Counted from the first letter of the stretch, positions 46,477-56,083 are shown. The stretch: DNA of 64,000 nt from Nocardia acididurans (GCF_016741815.1 NZ_JAERRJ010000019.1:56075-120074); one strand, 5' to 3'. The notes: a model not told the origin generated them from the letters alone. Numbers and translations are program-made.

Positions 46477-47802
46477 TCATCGGCCGAGGATGTGCTCGAA
46501 CCGCTGAGCGATCCCCAGCACCAGCGCATCCGCGCCTGCCAGCGCATCGAAACTGATCCCCACCGGCCGGCCCGACTCGGTCGTGCCTGCCGGCACCGAA
46601 ACACTCGGCAGACCGGCCAGCGCGGTGGGATCGGTGTTGCGCAGGTAGGTCGACAGCGTGGGCTGCTCCACACCGTCGACGACAATCGTCTCGTCGCATC
46701 CGATCGGACGCGCGGTCACCGGGGTCGTCGGCACGACCAGGGCATCGAGATCGTCACGCTCCAAACACTCCCGGTACGCGCCGATCAACCGCCGCCGATG
46801 CTCGGCGAGGATCAACCGGTGCGTCTCGTCCGGTACCGGCGATCCCCACAGTTCGTTCTCCAGCAGGAACCGTTCCGGGCCCGCCATCTGCTCGACCACC
46901 TCCCACACGTGGATATCGGCGCGATGGCGACTGAGATAGGTCGCCATGTCTCGCACCGCGTCGTAGAGAATGCTCGGTAGCGACGCCGCGGCCATGACCT
47001 CCCCGACGCCGAAGACCTCGGTCTCGACCAGCACGACTCCCGCCCCGGCCAGGGCGTCCAGCGCCCGATCCACGACCGCGGCCAGCTCGCCTTCGAGCTG
47101 CTCGTAGAAATACAGGCGGGGCACGCCCAACCGCACATGATCACGAAAGCCCTTGGTGGCAGCAGGAATCGATGCGATCACCGGATCGATCGCGCTCACT
47201 TGCGCCACCGAGCGAGCCAGGACTCCGACAGTGTCGCGTGTCGAGGACAAGGGAAGGACGCCACCGAGCGGATAGCGTCCGATGGTGGGGCGGAATCCGA
47301 CGCATCCGCTCAGGGCGGCCGGGATCCGGCAGGATCCGGCCGTGTCGGTGCCCAGCGCCAGGTCCACCACACCTGCCGCGACGGCCGCGGCACTGCCTCC
47401 GCTGCTGCCGCCGGCGATTAGATCCGGGTGATGCGGGTTGCGCACCGGCCCGAAGGCGTGATTGTTCGAGGTCACCCCCGCCGCGAGCTCGTGCATGTTG
47501 GTCTTGCCCACCACTACGGCCCCCGCCGCTTGCATCCGGTCGATCACGACCGCGTTGCTCGCTGGACGCCACTCGCGCAGTCGCGGTGTCCCCGCTGTGC
47601 ACGGGAAGCCGACGACATCGATGTTGTCCTTCACCGCGACCGGGACACCGGACAACGGCCCGTCGGTTATGGGGGGCCTCCGAGTCAGTTCGTCCTCGGT
47701 CGCCACGGTGATGAAGGCGTTGAGGTGACTGTGTTGTTCTGCGCGGATGAGCGCGAGCCGGGCCTGCTCCAGCGGCGTGCGCGTGTCCTCGTGAGCGACC
47801 AC
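46477..47802 (-). CDS. Amidase signature family hydrolase
   Basis: The protein is 441 aa, from GTG 47802, which has AGGAGA six bases upstream; a TTG at 47820 is also in frame. The amidase-signature triad is complete: Lys58 in VAVKDN, Ser133 in GGSSGG (cis-Ser) and nucleophile Ser157 in DTAGSCR. The enzyme hydrolyses an amide bond to release ammonia or an amine; the substrate (mandelamide, indoleacetamide or other) cannot be told. It is downstream of an M20 amidohydrolase with a 14-bp gap, suggesting a joint amide-degrading operon. A C-terminal fragment of a second, related amidase lies at 62713. Confidence 0.88.
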   Translation of the reverse strand: MVAHEDTRTPLEQARLALIRAEQHSHLNAFITVATEDELTRRPPITDGPLSGVPVAVKDNIDVVGFPCTAGTPRLREWRPASNAVVIDRMQAAGAVVVGKTNMHELAAGVTSNNHAFGPVRNPHHPDLIAGGSSGGSAAAVAAGVVDLALGTDTAGSCRIPAALSGCVGFRPTIGRYPLGGVLPLSSTRDTVGVLARSVAQVSAIDPVIASIPAATKGFRDHVRLGVPRLYFYEQLEGELAAVVDRALDALAGAGVVLVETEVFGVGEVMAAASLPSILYDAVRDMATYLSRHRADIHVWEVVEQMAGPERFLLENELWGSPVPDETHRLILAEHRRRLIGAYRECLERDDLDALVVPTTPVTARPIGCDETIVVDGVEQPTLSTYLRNTDPTALAGLPSVSVPAGTTESGRPVGISFDALAGADALVLGIAQRFEHILGR

Positions 47803-47816
47803 GACTTCTCTCCTGC

Positions 47817-49019
47817 TCAATGGTCGGCGATCGCCAGCGCCGACAATGTGAAAGCCCGCTTGGTGCGAGCTCGTAAGTCGCTATCACACAGGAAGTCCAG
47901 CGCTGTCATCGCCAACGCCTTGGCTCCATCTGTCACTGCGCGATCCGCCTCCGGTGAGAGGGCCCAGAACACGAAGTCCGGTTCATGGATCATGACCGTG
48001 CCCGGCGCGCACGCGATCGTCGAATGCAGAACCGGCACACGGTGACTCACGTTGCCGGCATCGGTCACCGCCGGCGGGAACGCTTCGTACGGAGTGAAGG
48101 ACCGCCCCAGTGTGACCGCGTTGGACTCGTATGCGTCAGCCAGCGGTGTGTTGATGCGCATGTTCAGATAGTCCGCCTGTGACCACTCGACATCGGCGGT
48201 ACACCCTGCGGCAACCGCGCCGCCGACGACACACCCCTGCACTCGGGTCTTCAACGCCTCGAGCGCGGCCGCGGTCTCGGCGCGCAGAAAGTAACGGGCC
48301 GACGCTTTGGCGGGAATGACCGACGGCGTCTCCCCGCCCTGGGTGATCACACCGTTGACCCGCTCCCCGCGCGCCAGATGCTTGGACAGCATCCCGACCG
48401 CTTGATGCGCCAAGACCGCTGCATCGAGTGCGTTGCGGCCGTGCTCTGGCGTCAGCCCGGAGTGGCTGGCGACCCCGTGGAAGGTCACATCCAACTGCGA
48501 GAGGCAGATGCTGTGCACCGCTTTGAGATCCCACGAGGCGGCGTGAACCATCATGGCGGCATCGACCCCGTCGAATGCTCCGGCGCGCGCCAACAATTCC
48601 TTGCCGCACCCTGCCTCTTCCGCGGGTGTGCCCAGATACCGCACCACCCCGGGAAGCCTGTCCCCCACCATGCTCAACCCCAGTGCGGCTCCCAACCCGA
48701 TCGCCGCGATGACGTTGTGCCCGCAGGCGTGACCGAGTTCCGGCAACGCGTCGTATTCGGACATGAGCGCCACCGTGGTGGGCCCGGCGCCGAACTCGAC
48801 CGCGAAGGCGGTATCGAGACCGTAGGCGCCGACGACTGTCGACAACCCCAACGCGGTCGCTGAGCCGGTCAACACCTCGGCCGCCGCGTGCTCGCCGAAC
48901 GCTGTCTCGGGATTGGCATGGATTCGCCGGCTCACATCGCACAACGTGTCCGCGATGGCGTCGATACGCGAGGTAACGACCTGCTTGAGCTCGTCGAGCT
49001 GCGTTGACACCGAATCCAT
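47817..49019 (-). CDS. M20-family amidohydrolase (AbgB-like)
   Basis: The protein is 400 aa, from ATG 49019 with GAAGGAGAG upstream. M20 metal-binding signatures are present: RRIHANPETAFGE near 30-42, EYDALPELGHACGHN around 88-102 and GTPAEEAGCGK near 130-140. The dimerisation lid domain follows. Relatives such as AbgB cleave aminobenzoyl-glutamate or other N-acyl amino acids. It is the first gene of a two-gene operon with the amidase. Substrate unknown; a link to glutamate release would fit the nearby GDH but is speculative. Confidence 0.88.
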   Translation of the reverse strand: MDSVSTQLDELKQVVTSRIDAIADTLCDVSRRIHANPETAFGEHAAAEVLTGSATALGLSTVVGAYGLDTAFAVEFGAGPTTVALMSEYDALPELGHACGHNVIAAIGLGAALGLSMVGDRLPGVVRYLGTPAEEAGCGKELLARAGAFDGVDAAMMVHAASWDLKAVHSICLSQLDVTFHGVASHSGLTPEHGRNALDAAVLAHQAVGMLSKHLARGERVNGVITQGGETPSVIPAKASARYFLRAETAAALEALKTRVQGCVVGGAVAAGCTADVEWSQADYLNMRINTPLADAYESNAVTLGRSFTPYEAFPPAVTDAGNVSHRVPVLHSTIACAPGTVMIHEPDFVFWALSPEADRAVTDGAKALAMTALDFLCDSDLRARTKRAFTLSALAIADH

Positions 49020-49148
49020 GATGGCTCTCCTTCGAACTCCACTGCTCTCGTCGACACCCATTCCCGGACAGGAAGAATGAACTCACCGACGGTTGGATGA
49101 CATTGCGCGCCAACGTATTGCGGCGCTGCTTTCATCGCGCGGGGCAGG

Positions 49149-49550
49149 TCACCGGCCGAATACGAGGTGATCGTATTTCTTGGTGTCGTAGCGGATGATG
49201 TTTTCTTTCACCCGCCCGTCCTCGATCAGGAAGCGGTCGAACCCGTCGATCTCGAGCGGGCCGGCGACTCCGGTGCCGTGCGCGCGCCAGCGAATGAAAA
49301 TGAACTCGCCGTTGGTCGCGTGCTCGAGGACTTCCAGCCACAGGCCCGGGATCTCGTCCATCGCCTGCTTGATCCGCGCCCGATAGGCGGCCGCGCCGCG
49401 CACGGGCTCGTCGTCGCCGGGCCAGTCACCGATGACATCGTCGGTGATGAGAACCGCGCGCTCGGGATCGGGACTGGCCCAGAACGCGGCCCAGTGCTCG
49501 ACGGTGAACGCGGGCATCACATCATGAACCTCACCATTCTGTGTGGCCAC
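49149..49550 (-). CDS. SnoaL-like / nuclear transport factor 2-fold protein
   Basis: The protein is 133 aa, from GTG 49550 with TTAGGAGC upstream; the frame is open for 38 more codons, but that part covers a palindrome. The segments HWAAFWASPDPERAVLITDDVIG and later GLWLEVLEHATNGEFIFIRW, then IDGFDRFLIEDGRVKENI fit a SnoaL-like alpha+beta cone. In order these are helix, ligand-cavity strands and the conserved DGRV turn. Such proteins are small-molecule isomerases/hydrolases or ligand binders. Substrate unknown. Upstream of the M20/amidase operon on the same strand. Confidence 0.8.
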   Translation of the reverse strand: MATQNGEVHDVMPAFTVEHWAAFWASPDPERAVLITDDVIGDWPGDDEPVRGAAAYRARIKQAMDEIPGLWLEVLEHATNGEFIFIRWRAHGTGVAGPLEIDGFDRFLIEDGRVKENIIRYDTKKYDHLVFGR

Positions 49551-49622
49551 TGTGCACGCTCCTAACCTTTCGACAATCGAAAGGTCATAATCGCGCAGCA
49601 GGGCACCGCCCACTACCAGAAA

Positions 49623-49640
49623 CTTCCCATCATTGGGAAG
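49623..49640. promoter_or_regulatory. Palindrome CTTCCCA-N4-TGGGAAG upstream of SnoaL-like gene
   Basis: This is a perfect 7-bp repeat (centre TCAT), 73 bp upstream of the GTG at 49550 and about 80 bp after the stop of the LuxR gene. It equals the eccA site in quality. Confidence 0.6.
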
Positions 49641-49718
49641 CCAGACGTCGCAGTGGCAGGACACGGGCCCACGGTGGAGACAATCGGAATCCGCGGATAG
49701 CCCGCAGATACAGAGCCG

Positions 49719-52274
49719 TCAGCGAGCCGGCCGATTCTGAGTGGCATCGGCGACCGCTTTGGAGATTTCGGCAGGAATGTGACGGAGGATGTCGTTGCGC
49801 GAGGTGATCATCAGTTTCCTGCGCACCGACGCGAGCTGGGCATCCACCGTGCGGACCGAGCACCGCCGGTGCGCGGCAATGGCCGTGTTGGTCCACCCCG
49901 CCGCGGCATAGGTGGCGATATGGCGCTCCGCGCGGGTGAGCGAAGCCCACAACACACCCGGTGCCCCCGCGCCGGGACCGGCAGTCGCCGCCGCGGCGAA
50001 CGCCCCCCGACCGATGTCTCCGCTGTCGACAAAGGTGCGCAGCAGGGCCTTGCCCTGGTCCTGCGCGTCGGCGTAGTCCTCCTCACCCAGCGCGCGGCCG
50101 GCCAACTGCGCGGCCCGATCCAGGTGCGTGGCCAGCAACGGGATCCGATGGATCGCCACCCCGGTCGATCGATGGTGTGCGGCGAAAGCACCGACCAGGC
50201 GCGCGAGCTCGCGCGCGATCCGGTCCCGATCGACCGCGCCGGGAGAGGTCGTGTCGGCCAGGATCTCGGTCAAGGTGATGAACCGTCCCGCCAATGCCCA
50301 GCTCACCGTCCACATGTCATCGGGGACCAACGGTGCCGACAGCAGCGCATCGGTCAGCGCCAACGCCTCGCGTGTATGACCGCACCGTGCCAGAGCGATG
50401 GAATGAGCGATCTCGGCGAAGGCCATCGTCCGGGTGGCACCCGCACCCGCCGCTAGGTCGAGATAGTGCCGAGTCCGCTCGAGCGCTTGCGCCCGGTCAC
50501 CGACGAACGCGGACGCGAACGCCAGGAACTGCAGGCACGCCTCCTCCCCGAGGGTGTCGCCGGCGTCATGGAACTTCCCACGGGCCCGATCGAGCACGAT
50601 CACCGCGCGCTGGTCCATCGCGACCATCATCAGTTCCGAGCCCCACGTCCATTCGACCGCGGGCGGAAGCCCGATGTCGACCGTCGCGCTCGCACGCCAA
50701 TCCCCTACCGTCGGCGCGCACACCGCCGCACAGCGATCGAGTAATGCCGCCGCGGTCTCGCATTCGCCCTGCCACAACGCGAGCCGACCGATCAACGCCA
50801 TCGCGCGCACACGAAGCGCCTCGGCCGCGGGCCCGGACTCTTGCGTCGCGTCCAGTGCCAACTCGGTCAGACGAAGAACCGCACCGGCGCGGCCGCGTGG
50901 AATCCACCGCGAGATCAGCACCGTCGAAATCTCGAGCCCGATCAGCGCTTCGGCGGGATCGGTGAAACTGCTCTCGATCGCGATCAGGATGTTGTCCCAC
51001 GCGTCACGAACCCATTCCACCCAGGCTTGCTGCTCCGGACCGCACCAGATATCACGAATACTGCCGATGCCGCGGCGATAGTAGCGTCGATGGCGCTGCT
51101 GCAACCGGACCCGTTCCGCTTCGCGGTCGAACAACTCCTGATAGGCGAACAGCCGCACACTTTCTAGCAGGTAGTAGCGCACCATCCCGGCCCTGGCATG
51201 CGTCGAGACGAGCGACTTCTCCACCAACCCGTCCAGAATCGGCGCTATGGCCGCCGCCGGCAGAGCATCGTTGGCGCACACCGCGACGATCGCGTCGAGT
51301 TCGACACCGTTGCGCGCCGGCGCCGCATTGTCGGTCTCTTCGAAACCCGCGGCGAACACCGCCAGGCGCTCGAGTAGAAGCCTCTCTTCGGCGCGGCACA
51401 GATCGAAGGACCACTCGACCACGCTGCCGATTCCACTGTGGCGCCCTTCTGATTCCATGCGCACACCCTGTCGCCACGCCAACCGTCTGTCGCTGGTGTC
51501 GCCGGTGAGTTCGTCGAGCAGACCCGCCAGCGGCCGATGTCGCAACCGCGCGGACGCGAGCCGGATGAACAGTGGATTGTGATCGACGCGACGACATATC
51601 GTGCGCGCCAGGGTGATCTGCTCCGGGTCCTCGGGGACCGGCCGGCCGACGATCGCTGCCCGCACTCGTAGCAGCTCGAGCGATTGCCGCGGCGACAATG
51701 GCGGGACAGCGAACACATATTCCTCGGCCCAGCCCACCGGTTCGCGTGAGGTCGCCAGAATCGTCAACTCCGGCACCGCGGACAGCAAATCGGTAATCAA
51801 CTGTCGCGCAGCCGAATTCACGTGCTCACAGTTGTCGAGCACCAGAAGCGGCGCGAGGCCGTCGGAAGCCTCGAAACGCAACGCGCCCAGTAGCGCATCC
51901 CATGCCGACTGGCCGACAACATCCGAGCGCACCACCGAATGCGCGACCTCCTCGACTACCGACGCGCTGTCACGAGGCAACCGCGCCAGCCGCACCCAGT
52001 GCACGTGACGGCTACCGGCCCGATCGATTCCGCGCAATGTCTCCGCCGCAAGCCTGGTCTTTCCGATCCCCCCGGGACCGACCAGGGTAATCAAACGGAA
52101 GACGCTGGTCAGCAGATACTCGAGCGTCTCCGATTCAGCTTCGCGACCAAAGAATTGACTGGTTGAGGCAGGCACTTCGTCGCCGCGCAGGGAAACCGCG
52201 GACATAGCCAGCAACGTACTCGCTTTCGCGACGATCCGCGGCACTTCCGCACCTCGCGGCAATCCCCTCGTCAT
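49719..52274 (-). CDS. Large LuxR-type ATP-binding transcriptional regulator
   Basis: The protein is up to 851 aa, read leftward from ATG 52274; ATG 52205 is an alternative and no ribosome-binding site decides. An NTPase domain is near the start, with Walker A GPGGIGKT at 66-73 and Walker B LLVLDNCEH near 144-151. A winged-helix/helical middle and TPR-like repeats follow. A LuxR-type helix-turn-helix closes the protein (LTRAERHIATYAAAGWTNTA, then CSVRTVDAQLASVRRKL). These regulators of the AfsR/LAL group activate operons on sensing a ligand. It lies next to the SnoaL-like/M20/amidase genes on the same strand, the likely targets. LuxR proteins bind palindromes, so it is one candidate for the TTCCCA family. 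Confidence 0.88.
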   Translation of the reverse strand: MTRGLPRGAEVPRIVAKASTLLAMSAVSLRGDEVPASTSQFFGREAESETLEYLLTSVFRLITLVGPGGIGKTRLAAETLRGIDRAGSRHVHWVRLARLPRDSASVVEEVAHSVVRSDVVGQSAWDALLGALRFEASDGLAPLLVLDNCEHVNSAARQLITDLLSAVPELTILATSREPVGWAEEYVFAVPPLSPRQSLELLRVRAAIVGRPVPEDPEQITLARTICRRVDHNPLFIRLASARLRHRPLAGLLDELTGDTSDRRLAWRQGVRMESEGRHSGIGSVVEWSFDLCRAEERLLLERLAVFAAGFEETDNAAPARNGVELDAIVAVCANDALPAAAIAPILDGLVEKSLVSTHARAGMVRYYLLESVRLFAYQELFDREAERVRLQQRHRRYYRRGIGSIRDIWCGPEQQAWVEWVRDAWDNILIAIESSFTDPAEALIGLEISTVLISRWIPRGRAGAVLRLTELALDATQESGPAAEALRVRAMALIGRLALWQGECETAAALLDRCAAVCAPTVGDWRASATVDIGLPPAVEWTWGSELMMVAMDQRAVIVLDRARGKFHDAGDTLGEEACLQFLAFASAFVGDRAQALERTRHYLDLAAGAGATRTMAFAEIAHSIALARCGHTREALALTDALLSAPLVPDDMWTVSWALAGRFITLTEILADTTSPGAVDRDRIARELARLVGAFAAHHRSTGVAIHRIPLLATHLDRAAQLAGRALGEEDYADAQDQGKALLRTFVDSGDIGRGAFAAAATAGPGAGAPGVLWASLTRAERHIATYAAAGWTNTAIAAHRRCSVRTVDAQLASVRRKLMITSRNDILRHIPAEISKAVADATQNRPAR

Positions 52275-52335
52275 CCCCGCAACAACGTTCTCGGCAGTAG
52301 GAAGACACGGACGGCGGCGATGACATTCTGAGGGA

Positions 52336-52890
52336 ATGGCGATATCGGCACTCCGCCCCTATCGGCGCCTGACCCTGCGCATGTTCGTCGACACGTCACC
52401 GCAACACGGGCACCGAATTGCCACCGCATTGCGCACGGCATTGCAAGCACACGGAACCGTCCGATCTCTGACCGAGGACGGCGAATACTACAAAGTCGAG
52501 GGCTGGATCGAATTCAACGCGACAGTGACCCCACACCGATCCACCCGTGACTGTCTGGCGGCGTGGGCCGCCGGCGCGGGCCGCGCGTGGGTGGCGCCGC
52601 CCGGCAAGAACTTCGCGATCTTCGACCGCCGCCGCGATCCCGACGCCCGCCTGCTGCACGAGCGTCTGCAGTGGGCGAGCATCGACTACGAAGAAGCGAT
52701 CACACTTCCTGCCTTCGACCTCGGCGACCAGGTCCTCTACCCCCCATTCCAACCGGGCACCGTCGTCGGCATCGCCTGCCCCGATCCCGACGATCCCGAG
52801 GCCTACTGGGCCTATCTAATCCAACCTGACTGGTCGACGAACCTCGAATCCAGCCTCTCGTTTCGCGCCGACGAACTCGAACCCCGATAA
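52336..52890 (+). CDS. Hypothetical protein, 184 aa
   Basis: From ATG 52336; a purine-rich GAGGGA touches the start, closer than normal, so ATG 52381 is possible. It is a soluble mixed alpha/beta protein with no membrane helix or signal. Features: TVRSLTEDGEYYKVEGWIEF, an arginine-rich middle FDRRRDPDARLLHERL and an acidic end. No family recognised. It is divergent from the LuxR regulator and convergent with repA2 (18-bp gap). Confidence 0.65.
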   Translation: MAISALRPYRRLTLRMFVDTSPQHGHRIATALRTALQAHGTVRSLTEDGEYYKVEGWIEFNATVTPHRSTRDCLAAWAAGAGRAWVAPPGKNFAIFDRRRDPDARLLHERLQWASIDYEEAITLPAFDLGDQVLYPPFQPGTVVGIACPDPDDPEAYWAYLIQPDWSTNLESSLSFRADELEPR

Positions 52891-52908
52891 CCGCATACGC
52901 CCAGCGCT

Positions 52909-53838
52909 CTAGCGGGCCAACGACCGAAATCCCGGCGACATCGGAATATGGGGGAGCCCCGGCCGCAACACCACCCCGGCATCGGTGGTATCGACATTGG
53001 CCTGGGGATAGACGACCAGGACCTGCTTGAGTGCCGCGGTGAAATCACGCCGGAATTGATGACGTCGCCGCCGGTCGGAGGTGTTGGCCGCCGACCCGAA
53101 CTGCACCATCAACGACTGCCACGGCACGGTGGTCTCGCGCTTCACCGAGAACATGCGATAGGTCAGCCACGCGTAGATGTCGAGCCGCAGCGCCGATCCA
53201 CCCAACGCCTTGACCGCGTTCATGTCCAGCGGCACCGGATGGGCGGTCACCTCGCGATAGAACTCGTCACTCAAACGCACGGTCGAGGTGAACAACGAGG
53301 GCTGCCCGTCCTCGAAATCGCTTCCGCACCAAATGTTGTAGGCGCTGGCCACATACAGCTTCGCGCCGATCCGCCGATTCGCGTCCCCCTTGTACTCGAT
53401 GGTCAGCGTCGCATTGAACAAGCGATGCGACTGTGTACGCATCCGCGTCAACGACCCGTTCTTGCCGCCGGTCGCCGTCAACCCCATCGAGCTCATGAAA
53501 TCGGTGAGACTCTCCCCGAGCACGATCTCCGGCGACCCGGTCCGCACCGCCTCGGTCGACAGGAACGTCAGGATCAGGCGCGGCATCGTCCCGTACGGGT
53601 AGCCGATCGACCGTGTCCGGTTGCCCTCGTCGGTCGTCATCCCCGGCTGCACGGTCAACGACAGATCCCCATTGCGCCGGCCCCAGGCCGGGACATCCCC
53701 AGGATCGCGATACGGCAGGGAAGTCTGGGTGAACACACGAGCCAGATACCCGACCTCCTGCTCCCCATCCCACACCTCGGCAGCAGCGCGCACGATGTCC
53801 AACGGTGTTCGCTTGGGTCGTGACATGGCGCATAGCAT
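52909..53838 (-). CDS. repA2: RepA-type plasmid replication initiator (replicon B)
   Basis: The protein is 309 aa, read leftward from ATG 53838 (beginning MLCAMSRPKR); ATG 53826 is the alternative. It is a clear paralogue of the protein at 35259: EVGYLARVFTQTSLPYRDPG, PRLILTFLSTEAV, DIYAWLTYRMFSV and HQFRRDFTAALKQV align with the same blocks. The C-terminal half differs considerably. Its own iteron array lies immediately upstream. Gene direction relative to iterons and AT segment differs from replicon A: here the array is between gene and AT-rich segment and the gene points away from it. Confidence 0.92.
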   Translation of the reverse strand: MLCAMSRPKRTPLDIVRAAAEVWDGEQEVGYLARVFTQTSLPYRDPGDVPAWGRRNGDLSLTVQPGMTTDEGNRTRSIGYPYGTMPRLILTFLSTEAVRTGSPEIVLGESLTDFMSSMGLTATGGKNGSLTRMRTQSHRLFNATLTIEYKGDANRRIGAKLYVASAYNIWCGSDFEDGQPSLFTSTVRLSDEFYREVTAHPVPLDMNAVKALGGSALRLDIYAWLTYRMFSVKRETTVPWQSLMVQFGSAANTSDRRRRHQFRRDFTAALKQVLVVYPQANVDTTDAGVVLRPGLPHIPMSPGFRSLAR

Positions 53839-53907
53839 CGCACGTCCATCGACAAACGCCAGCCGCTCCCGAAATCCGACCTCCCCCGGCCCCCGACCAG
53901 CCACGGC

Positions 53908-54487
53908 CACGCATATCTTGCGGACACCACCGCTCACCTGCACCGATCCTGCGGGCTACAAGCAGCGAACCACGGCACCTCTCTCGATCCCTCCGGTCGC
54001 CTCGTCAGCAGACTCACAACTCCCAGCACCCCGCACGGCTGTCGAGTTGATCCGCGCCCCAGAACACGCATACCTCGCGGACACCTGGGATCATCGCGCT
54101 CCCGATACGCCGAGTGGGTCCGCATATCTTGCGGACAGCGCGGCTGCCGCACGCATATCTCGCGGACTGTGGACAGACAGCGTCCGCAAACTATGCGTGC
54201 CGGCGGGGTGCCCGCAGCGGGCCGAACTCGGAAATCGCCAGTATGCCGCACGTGCTGGGGCGCCAATGCAACGATCGGCCACAGCGAAGTCCAAGGACCC
54301 GCGCATAGGCTGCGGACGGTGGATTAACCCGTTCTGTCCCCGCATACCTCGCGGACGTTGTCCACAACGATGACCACAAAAAGCTTCCTGGCCGAGGTTG
54401 TCCCCGCATATCTCGCGGACGGCCATGGACCCGTTTCCCCAGGACACCGCGCATAGATTGCGGACGCCCCGCGCATATCTCGCGGAC
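53908..54487. repeat. Iteron array B: about 10 copies of a CGCATATCTCGCGGAC repeat
   Basis: The consensus is CGCATATCTYGCGGAC. Forward copies begin near 53908, 54064, 54119, 54150, 54301, 54340, 54403, 54448 and 54471; one inverted copy (GTCCGCAAACTATGCG) is at 54182. It is related to array A but has GCGGAC where A has GCCGAC, so each Rep can plausibly tell its own origin. Confidence 0.88.
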
Positions 54488-54590
54488 GGGAAACGATCGA
54501 AACCGCAGGTGAAACGGCAAAAATCTGCTCCCCATGTAGTTCTTTTCCTATAAAGAAATCCTGTAGTAGGCTCGCAACGGCTGTGCACAA
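54358..54590. other. Replication origin B core: AT-rich segment with DnaA-box-like sites
   Basis: TTGTCCACA at 54358-54366 is a good actinobacterial DnaA box; TGTGGACAG (near 54168) and TGTGCACAA (54582) are further candidates. An AT-rich stretch at 54515-54570 contains TTCTTT (54540-54545) pairing with AAAGAA (54552-54557). It corresponds to the AT-rich segment of replicon A. Confidence 0.72.
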
Positions 54591-54861
54591 GAGAAACCGG
54601 CACCGCCACCACCCAGTGGCCGGAATCTCATCCGGCGGTGCCGAGCACCCAGGCCTTCACTCCCACCGTTGCCGAAATCACCGGTCGCACCCGAGTGAAT
54701 CCGATAACTCCGAACCTCTAGGCCATGTCGCGAATCGAAGCGGCTCGGGCCACCAGCGAATGCGCGCCACACCCGGCCTGGATGCCCGCCTCGTGTGCTC
54801 TCCGTCCCGCGCAGGCCCGCGACCTTCCCTGACGCAGCATGCCCGCCACCGCGTCGAGTCG

Positions 54862-56031
54862 ATGACGCCGGCTGCCACTGTTCCCACGCTTGGTAAGCGT
54901 CCTGGCCGCGAATTGTCAGGTGTCGTCAAGATTGTCGAACCAGACACCTCGAGCCCACACAGCCCGCACCACAGAACAGCTCCGTCCGCCAGGCGATTTC
55001 AGCGAGGGAAAGCCCAGTTGTCCGACGACACGTGGAACACCATTCGGCAAGTGATGCCCTGGTTCTTCTATCACTACGAACGCCACGGCTGCCCACCCGC
55101 CGGTGGCGTACACATCCAACTTCGCGACCACCGCACGCGACACCGCATCGAATTCGTCCTCGGCCACGGACATCTGGCCGTCACCGTCGACATCCCTCAC
55201 GCCACTGCCGATGCTCGCCAGCTGATCTCGGTTCTGGACCATCAACCAGCCGGCCTCTGGCACACCACATCCCTGACCCATCCCGCCCCCGCCGCGCCGC
55301 CGTGCCCGCGCACGGGATCGGATACGACCGCCTTGCGTGAACCACCCTCGGAGCGGATCGCGACCTCGACATGGCATTCATCCGACTCACCGGATCACCA
55401 TGCCGCACTGTGCGATTCGATAGTCGTCGTCATGCGTGAGGGTCTCAGCATGAACCCCGCAAACCTGCGTTCGAGTATCTGGACTCGCACCGGTCCACGC
55501 CTGCAACCCTCCTGGGGATTGTTCAGTCTCACCGAATCCGACCGGCCCACCGCCCGTGACGCGGACTCTCGATGCCAGGACTGGGACGACTTCACTCACC
55601 GGCTCGAATGGACGCTGACCACCCTGCCCGTCGGCGCCGTACTGATACTCGAATCACCCTCGGACACAGGAACCCCCCACCTCATCCAGTTCAAACACGA
55701 ACGAACCCTTCGCGGGCTCGCGGTCCTGCAGCGTCGACACGGCGACACCACCGATCATCACGACCGCATGGCCGATCTGGGCTGGCATCACGCACCGGAC
55801 CTGATCTTGAGCAACACCGCGCAGACCTGGACCGATGCCGGGCACTGCGAGCAGCCCAACCTGCCTCACCACTGCGCGGTGCGCGCGGCAACGACCCTGC
55901 GCGAGATCTTCCACACCGCCCAGCCGAGCCAGTTGAGCTGTCGTACACGCAGCAACAACGGCGTCGAAACCGGTTACATCACCACAGAATTGGGCCTACA
56001 CGCGCCGAACACTCCCCTGCCGATCCGATGA
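54862..56031 (+). CDS. TY-Chap-like domain protein (ESX-associated type)
   Basis: The protein is 389 aa from ATG 54862; the frame is open to 54583 but that part lies on the origin segment, and a later start is possible. The middle and end resemble TY-Chap (YbjN/Tir-chaperone-like) proteins of actinobacteria: WDDFTHRLEWTLTTLPVGAVL, MADLGWHHAPDL and AATTLREIFHTAQPSQLSC. The first half (LSDDTWNTIRQVMPWFFYHY, then VHIQLRDHRTRHRIEFVLGH) may be another copy of the fold. These proteins often occur beside ESX or polymorphic-toxin genes and may chaperone substrates. Start and exact role uncertain. Confidence 0.6.
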   Translation: MTPAATVPTLGKRPGRELSGVVKIVEPDTSSPHSPHHRTAPSARRFQRGKAQLSDDTWNTIRQVMPWFFYHYERHGCPPAGGVHIQLRDHRTRHRIEFVLGHGHLAVTVDIPHATADARQLISVLDHQPAGLWHTTSLTHPAPAAPPCPRTGSDTTALREPPSERIATSTWHSSDSPDHHAALCDSIVVVMREGLSMNPANLRSSIWTRTGPRLQPSWGLFSLTESDRPTARDADSRCQDWDDFTHRLEWTLTTLPVGAVLILESPSDTGTPHLIQFKHERTLRGLAVLQRRHGDTTDHHDRMADLGWHHAPDLILSNTAQTWTDAGHCEQPNLPHHCAVRAATTLREIFHTAQPSQLSCRTRSNNGVETGYITTELGLHAPNTPLPIR

Positions 56032-56083
56032 TCGGATTCCGTTCCGGGATCCCAGGATGGTCTGCTCCCCGACATGCGCGAAA

